Source: Odontesthes bonariensis (Eukaryota; Chordata; Actinopteri; Atheriniformes; Atherinopsidae). Taken from it: DNA of 64,000 bases. Positions 62,511-64,000 of this stretch are shown in pieces. Below the pieces are notes generated by a model, which did no database searches, was not told the DNA's origin, and saw only the letters and a program-made list of their open reading frames with translations. Where the stretch lies: contig NC_134508.1 in assembly GCF_027942865.1 (NCBI RefSeq), forward strand, positions 32,857,466 to 32,921,465. The letters are read 5' to 3'. Numbering within the stretch: position 1 is the stretch's first letter; every line of letters begins with the position of its first letter. Position numbers and translations under genes: made by a program.

Positions 62511-63779
62511 CTACAATCCCTGATGTGTGATGAGGCCACCACAAGTAATTCCCCCTTCTTTTTAAGGGGCACTTGTCAAAAATCATTGTTGCAAAGCTTA
62601 CACAGTGATACACTTTTGTACCAGTTAAAAGTAAGTCAGCCTTGTATGAGTGCTGGTGAGAGCTTCACTGAGCAGATGTCTCTGGGGTATCTCTGTTGGC
62701 GATGGTACATTACAAAAGCCATCTCACAGTTTAAGAGGAACAACGAGAGACTGTTAAGGGCTACTGGCTGAAGGTTTCCTCTGCTCCTCTGAGGCTCCAG
62801 CATATTAGAGTTTTAGTGTCAGTGAAGGGTTTTAAAGCAAACAAGGAAGGAAGAGGGCTTGATGTTGCCATAGTGACTGTGTTTGTCATAGATTGGGGTC
62901 TGCGTTAGGTGCATGTGCAAGTTTGTAAACATGTGTTTTTGAAGGGATGCAGTCACGTCGTCTTTATACTGTTTGTATATATAACTGAATCATTGTTATG
63001 GTTGGAAAATGTTGGAAAATGGCCTCAGTCACACTTGGTTTCCCTGAGCTTTGGTTAAAGCTTTTTAAACGACCTTTCTCTCACAAAAATAATCAAAAAT
63101 CTTTCAATGATATGATGTACAGAAAAGAAAAAAAGGATTATAGTTGAGAAGCAGTCATTTTTGCATGTCGCACAAGCATAAAAAAGGTTTTTATTTTCAT
63201 CCTGTTTCATGAGCTTCATCAGTGAATTAGTTCGCCATCTGTTAATGAACTGATAGATCACATTTTTCCCATGTGCACTTCTTCATGGCCTCTCTTTAAA
63301 AGTTAAGTTTTGAGCTTTGTTTTAAAAAAAAAAAACAAATAAAGTTTCCTTTAGGTCTAAGATGAGGTTTGTTTAAAAAAGAAAAGAGAATAAACTTTCC
63401 TTAAAATACTTTATCCTAAATACTTTAACAAAAGACCATAGAAAACCTGAATAAAAGATAAATGCATGGTACCTCTAACTATCAACCACAACTAACCAAG
63501 TTTATGGCAGTAAACGAGAAAAGCATAGTTTGCTAGTAAAGAACGTACTAATATAGTACCTTAAACTGGTTCAACAAAAAGCTTTACAGTATATTTCTTC
63601 ATTAAGGCATTCACACACGTATTCATACAGCACTTTCTTTTTATCATTGATTGATGTGTTTAATTATTTTCTGTGAAATATTTTTATTTAGGAACACCTA
63701 ATTATCAAAATGATTGCATTTTCTCTCTGCAGACTTTAACTCTGACTTGTTGACTCTTTGTGAGACAGCTACATTAAAG
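62511..63779. other. Intergenic, no gene recognised
   Basis: No supported gene. The 82-codon plus-strand frame at 62523-62771 has no motif. It includes an A12 run near 63324-63335. Confidence 0.55.
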
Positions 63780-63970
63780 TATTTACAGGGGCTGAAGCCT
63801 GTCCCAGTTGCCATTGAGCACAACTTGGATGGGTCGCAAACAGATGCAAACGAGACAAACAACCATGCACGCTCACACTCACTCCTTGGGTGAATTCAGA
63901 ATCAGCAATTAACCTAACATGCATGTTTTTGGACAGTGGGAGGGAGCCGGAATACCCAGAGAACATGCAA
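63780..63970 (-). repeat. Dispersed SINE/LINE-tail repeat, minus orientation
   Basis: It contains AGCAATTAACCTAACATGCA, GGACAGTGGGAGGGAGCCGG, and AATACCCAGAGAACATGCAA, the reverse-oriented upstream half of the family seen at 44030-44255. It appears older, with GGGGCTGAAGCCTGTCCCAG at its left. Confidence 0.75.
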
Positions 63971-64000
63971 ACTCAACACAAATGCTATAGATTCTGTCTC

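Overview
The window is vertebrate nuclear DNA and almost certainly teleost. Two intron-bearing genes are readable to the base, with consensus splice sites throughout. The rest is AT-rich intergenic sequence full of repeat families typical of fish genomes: L2-type LINE 3' ends ending in short tandem tails, decayed Tc1-like transposons, TTAA- and 9-bp-duplication-flanked DNA elements, solo-LTR-like elements, a tRNA-His-primed LTR retroelement, and TCTA, TG and TA microsatellites. I see no prokaryotic operons, CRISPR arrays or tRNA/rRNA genes.

Layout. 1-30.6 kb is gene-poor. It holds a Tc1-like relic (5.18-6.86 kb) interrupted by an L2 tail, a TTAA-flanked MITE (6.92-7.47 kb), solo-LTR-like elements (1.73, 11.26 and 26.35 kb), an unexplained CpG-richer block with open frames on both strands (about 16.9-18.3 kb), an L2 LINE fragment on the minus strand (22.05-22.9 kb) and two LINE/SINE-like repeats (23.3 and 27.7 kb). 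30.6-39.7 kb is nudt3 on the plus strand: five coding exons, a 178-residue diphosphoinositol polyphosphate phosphohydrolase with a perfect Nudix box, and a probable 3.8-kb 3' UTR. 40.08-40.79 kb is a DNA-transposon-like element, and an orphan exon-like segment lies at 41.11 kb. 41.66-45.34 kb is rps10 on the minus strand: five coding exons plus a non-coding 5'-TOP exon, encoding a 166-residue ribosomal protein eS10. 45.7-53.9 kb is intergenic, with another Tc1-like relic and a promoter-like or repeat-derived block at 48.2-48.9 kb. 54.64-62.51 kb is one LTR retroelement on the minus strand. It has two nearly identical LTRs, a PBS matching tRNA-His and a polypurine tract, but no long open frames, and a Mutator-like element is nested inside it. 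The last 1.5 kb is intergenic and ends in a dispersed repeat.

The two genes are neighbours in mammals too (6p21 in human), where RPS10 and NUDT3 lie in tandem and form a read-through transcript. Here they converge tail to tail, so a sense read-through is not possible. nudt3 acts in inositol pyrophosphate and dinucleoside polyphosphate turnover and in mRNA decapping. rps10 encodes a small-subunit ribosomal protein. They share a locus, not a pathway. I found no convincing new biological system. The most unusual object is the LTR element, whose LTRs look young while its interior looks old and composite.
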